Shown here: positions 62,901-64,000 of the stretch, in pieces | How positions within the stretch are numbered: position 1 is the first letter of the stretch | How the letters are laid out: every line of letters begins with the position of its first letter | Position numbers and translations under genes: made by a program | The notes under the pieces: model-generated | Seen by the model: only the letters and a program-made list of their open reading frames with translations | What the model was told of the DNA's origin: nothing | Databases searched by the model: none | From: Polynucleobacter arcticus | GTDB taxonomy: Bacteria > Pseudomonadota > Gammaproteobacteria > Burkholderiales > Burkholderiaceae | Assembly (NCBI RefSeq): GCF_013307205.1 | Contig: NZ_CP028940.1 | Span: 1,347,702 to 1,411,701 of the forward strand | DNA length: 64,000 nt | Direction: 5' to 3'

Positions 62901-63698
62901 TCACTCAGCACTGAAGACATGCGCTTCTAATTGAGTTATTTCATGCTCACTTTGTGCGTATAAATTCTGCAAAATATGCTTTGTAATATCAGCTGACGGT
63001 AGATCAAATTCGAGCTTCCCAGCGTGCAATCCAATCACTCTAGGAAATTCTTTAGTTGCCACATCAACTTGATGCAATGTCACAATTAAGGTAACTCCCC
63101 GTTTATTTGCCTCTGCAATCAACATCTGTATTGCTTGCCTCGATCTTTTGGGATCCAAAGCGGATAAGGGCTCGTCAACTAACCAAAGATTAGCACGGCT
63201 CATCAAGATTTTTGCTAAACCTACTCGCTGACGCTCTCCACCAGATAGACGATCTACCCTACTCCATAATTTTTCACTGAGATCAAATAGTGATAGCGTA
63301 TTAAAAGCATCTTGGGAATATTGTGGATAAATCAAATTCAGTATGCTTTTACCAAATCCCATTTCCCCAAGCCGACTTGCAGACAAGGAAGTGACGACAC
63401 GTTGTCGCGGGGGCAGCGGAGGAATCTGAGGTGCGTAAAACAAGCGTTGGCGCAGCTGACGTAGTGCCCCGCCAGAAATTGACCATGGATTGATCTTGCC
63501 TAAAGAGACTACCCCAGATGCAGGCTTCATTGCAGCCGCGATAATTTGCAGCAAGGTGGTCTTACCGGAACCGGACGGCCCAATGATCGCGATATGCTCG
63601 CCAGCTTTCACCTGGAAAGAAACATTCTTTAAGGCAAAAACTTCATCCTGCTCACGAGCAGGATGATAGGCAATGATATTTTGTAAATTTAAATCCAC
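62901..63698 (-). CDS. phnC: Phosphonate-type ABC transporter ATP-binding protein PhnC
   Basis: 265 aa. Walker A GPSGSGKTT, signature LSGGERQRVGLAKIL, Walker B LWLVDEPLSALD and switch His (LHQVDVA). A cytosolic ATPase that powers the two PhnE permeases. Two bases separate it from phnD. The N-terminus carries an insertion-like loop (PREQDEVFALK) usual for PhnC. Confidence 0.92.
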   Translation of the reverse strand: MDLNLQNIIAYHPAREQDEVFALKNVSFQVKAGEHIAIIGPSGSGKTTLLQIIAAAMKPASGVVSLGKINPWSISGGALRQLRQRLFYAPQIPPLPPRQRVVTSLSASRLGEMGFGKSILNLIYPQYSQDAFNTLSLFDLSEKLWSRVDRLSGGERQRVGLAKILMSRANLWLVDEPLSALDPKRSRQAIQMLIAEANKRGVTLIVTLHQVDVATKEFPRVIGLHAGKLEFDLPSADITKHILQNLYAQSEHEITQLEAHVFSAE

Positions 63699-63700
63699 GA

Positions 63701-64000
63701 CTATTTGATTAAGCCTGCGCTACGACCAGCAAGTTCTAGATTTTTGTAGTTATCTGCTTTTGTAGGGATATATTTAGTAGCACGATTTAAAGTCAAGATT
63801 TCCTTGCCTTCAGGTGTGTTCATGTCCAGTGCAAATAGAGCTTTGGCAATCTTCTCACGTTGTGCTGCGGGCATGTCTGCATGAACAGACCAGTTGTAAT
63901 TAAAGTAAGGAGGGGTAGTGTAAAAAACATCCACTTTGCTCGTGTCTACCTTACCTTCACTAACAAATTTATTCCAAACGGTAATGTCTAGTGCCGCTGC
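63701..64000 (-). CDS. phnD: Phosphonate ABC transporter substrate-binding protein PhnD, partial at window edge
   Basis: C-terminal 99 codons only; the gene continues beyond 64000. The frame is open from the edge (reads AAALDITVWNKFVSEGKVD), then DVFYTTPPYFNYNWSVHADM, a typical PhnD substrate-pocket segment. The C-terminus is KNLELAGRSAGLIK. Periplasmic binding protein for phosphonate, phosphite or phosphate esters; specificity cannot be told from this part. Confidence 0.88.
   Translation of the reverse strand, partial: AAALDITVWNKFVSEGKVDTSKVDVFYTTPPYFNYNWSVHADMPAAQREKIAKALFALDMNTPEGKEILTLNRATKYIPTKADNYKNLELAGRSAGLIK

Overview
The window looks like a chromosomal segment of a Burkholderiales betaproteobacterium, most like a Polynucleobacter-type freshwater bacterium. 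This rests on moderate GC by eye, dense packing with short intergenic gaps, a QueE with the CX14CX2C cluster spacing described for Burkholderia, a formate dehydrogenase locus with DUF3305/DUF3306 accessory genes, and phasin and 3-hydroxybutyrate genes. No database search was possible, so the taxonomic call is inference. No rRNA, tRNA, CRISPR array or prophage was recognised. The only clear mobile element is an IS3-family (IS150-group) insertion sequence cut by the left window edge.

Layout. 1-1377: IS150-like element (orfA plus orfB in the -1 frame). 1441-6704: a periplasmic two-repeat protein, GNAT acetyltransferase, YbgC-like thioesterase, cysteine-dioxygenase-like cupin, RhlE-type helicase, 3-hydroxyisobutyrate dehydrogenase-like enzyme and small proteins. 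6952-13201: a four-domain rhodanese protein, a lipoprotein, a Trp-rich small protein, a phasin-like coiled coil, truncated haemoglobin, a BaiN-like flavoprotein, an ion channel and a LOG-family protein. 13330-20213: NnrD, two DMT exporters, class V aminotransferase, FMN-dependent lactate dehydrogenase, a DUF4239-like membrane protein and two tiny genes. 20278-25814 is an oxidative-stress neighbourhood: Old Yellow Enzyme, OxyR divergent from rubrerythrin, rubredoxin and a rubredoxin-reductase-like flavoprotein, then a stand-alone PuuD membrane domain and Fe superoxide dismutase. 25932-32196: 3-hydroxybutyrate dehydrogenase, a YqaA-like membrane protein, an acyl-CoA dehydrogenase/CoA-transferase pair, and cardiolipin synthase with an EEP phosphodiesterase and a BFD-like 2Fe-2S protein.

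32263-44365 is built around membrane-bound formate dehydrogenase. A tungstate-type ABC permease and ATPase (no binding protein beside them) converge on the structural operon. That operon encodes a TAT leader protein, catalytic alpha, 4Fe-4S beta, a small lipoprotein, cytochrome b gamma and a small secreted protein. Upstream, on the same strand, lies a maturation block: Mrp/ApbC, DUF3305, DUF3306, a polyferredoxin and a TorD-like chaperone. 44494-47035 holds a copper chaperone divergent from a copper P1B-ATPase. 47919-53490 is a plus-strand run of envelope genes (GT39-like, LPG-synthase-like flippase fold, GT9, PAP2) ending in rlmJ.

60929 down to 53501 is a tightly packed nine-gene minus-strand run: DUF455 ferritin-like protein, a radical SAM protein with unusual CX4CX2C spacing, two paralogous lipoproteins, queE, queD, tadA, ldcA and a SOUL haem-binding protein. 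Its first four genes are the least understood part of the window and the best candidate for an undescribed system. The right end (61243-64000) is a phosphonate-type ABC transporter (phnD partial, phnC and two phnE permeases).
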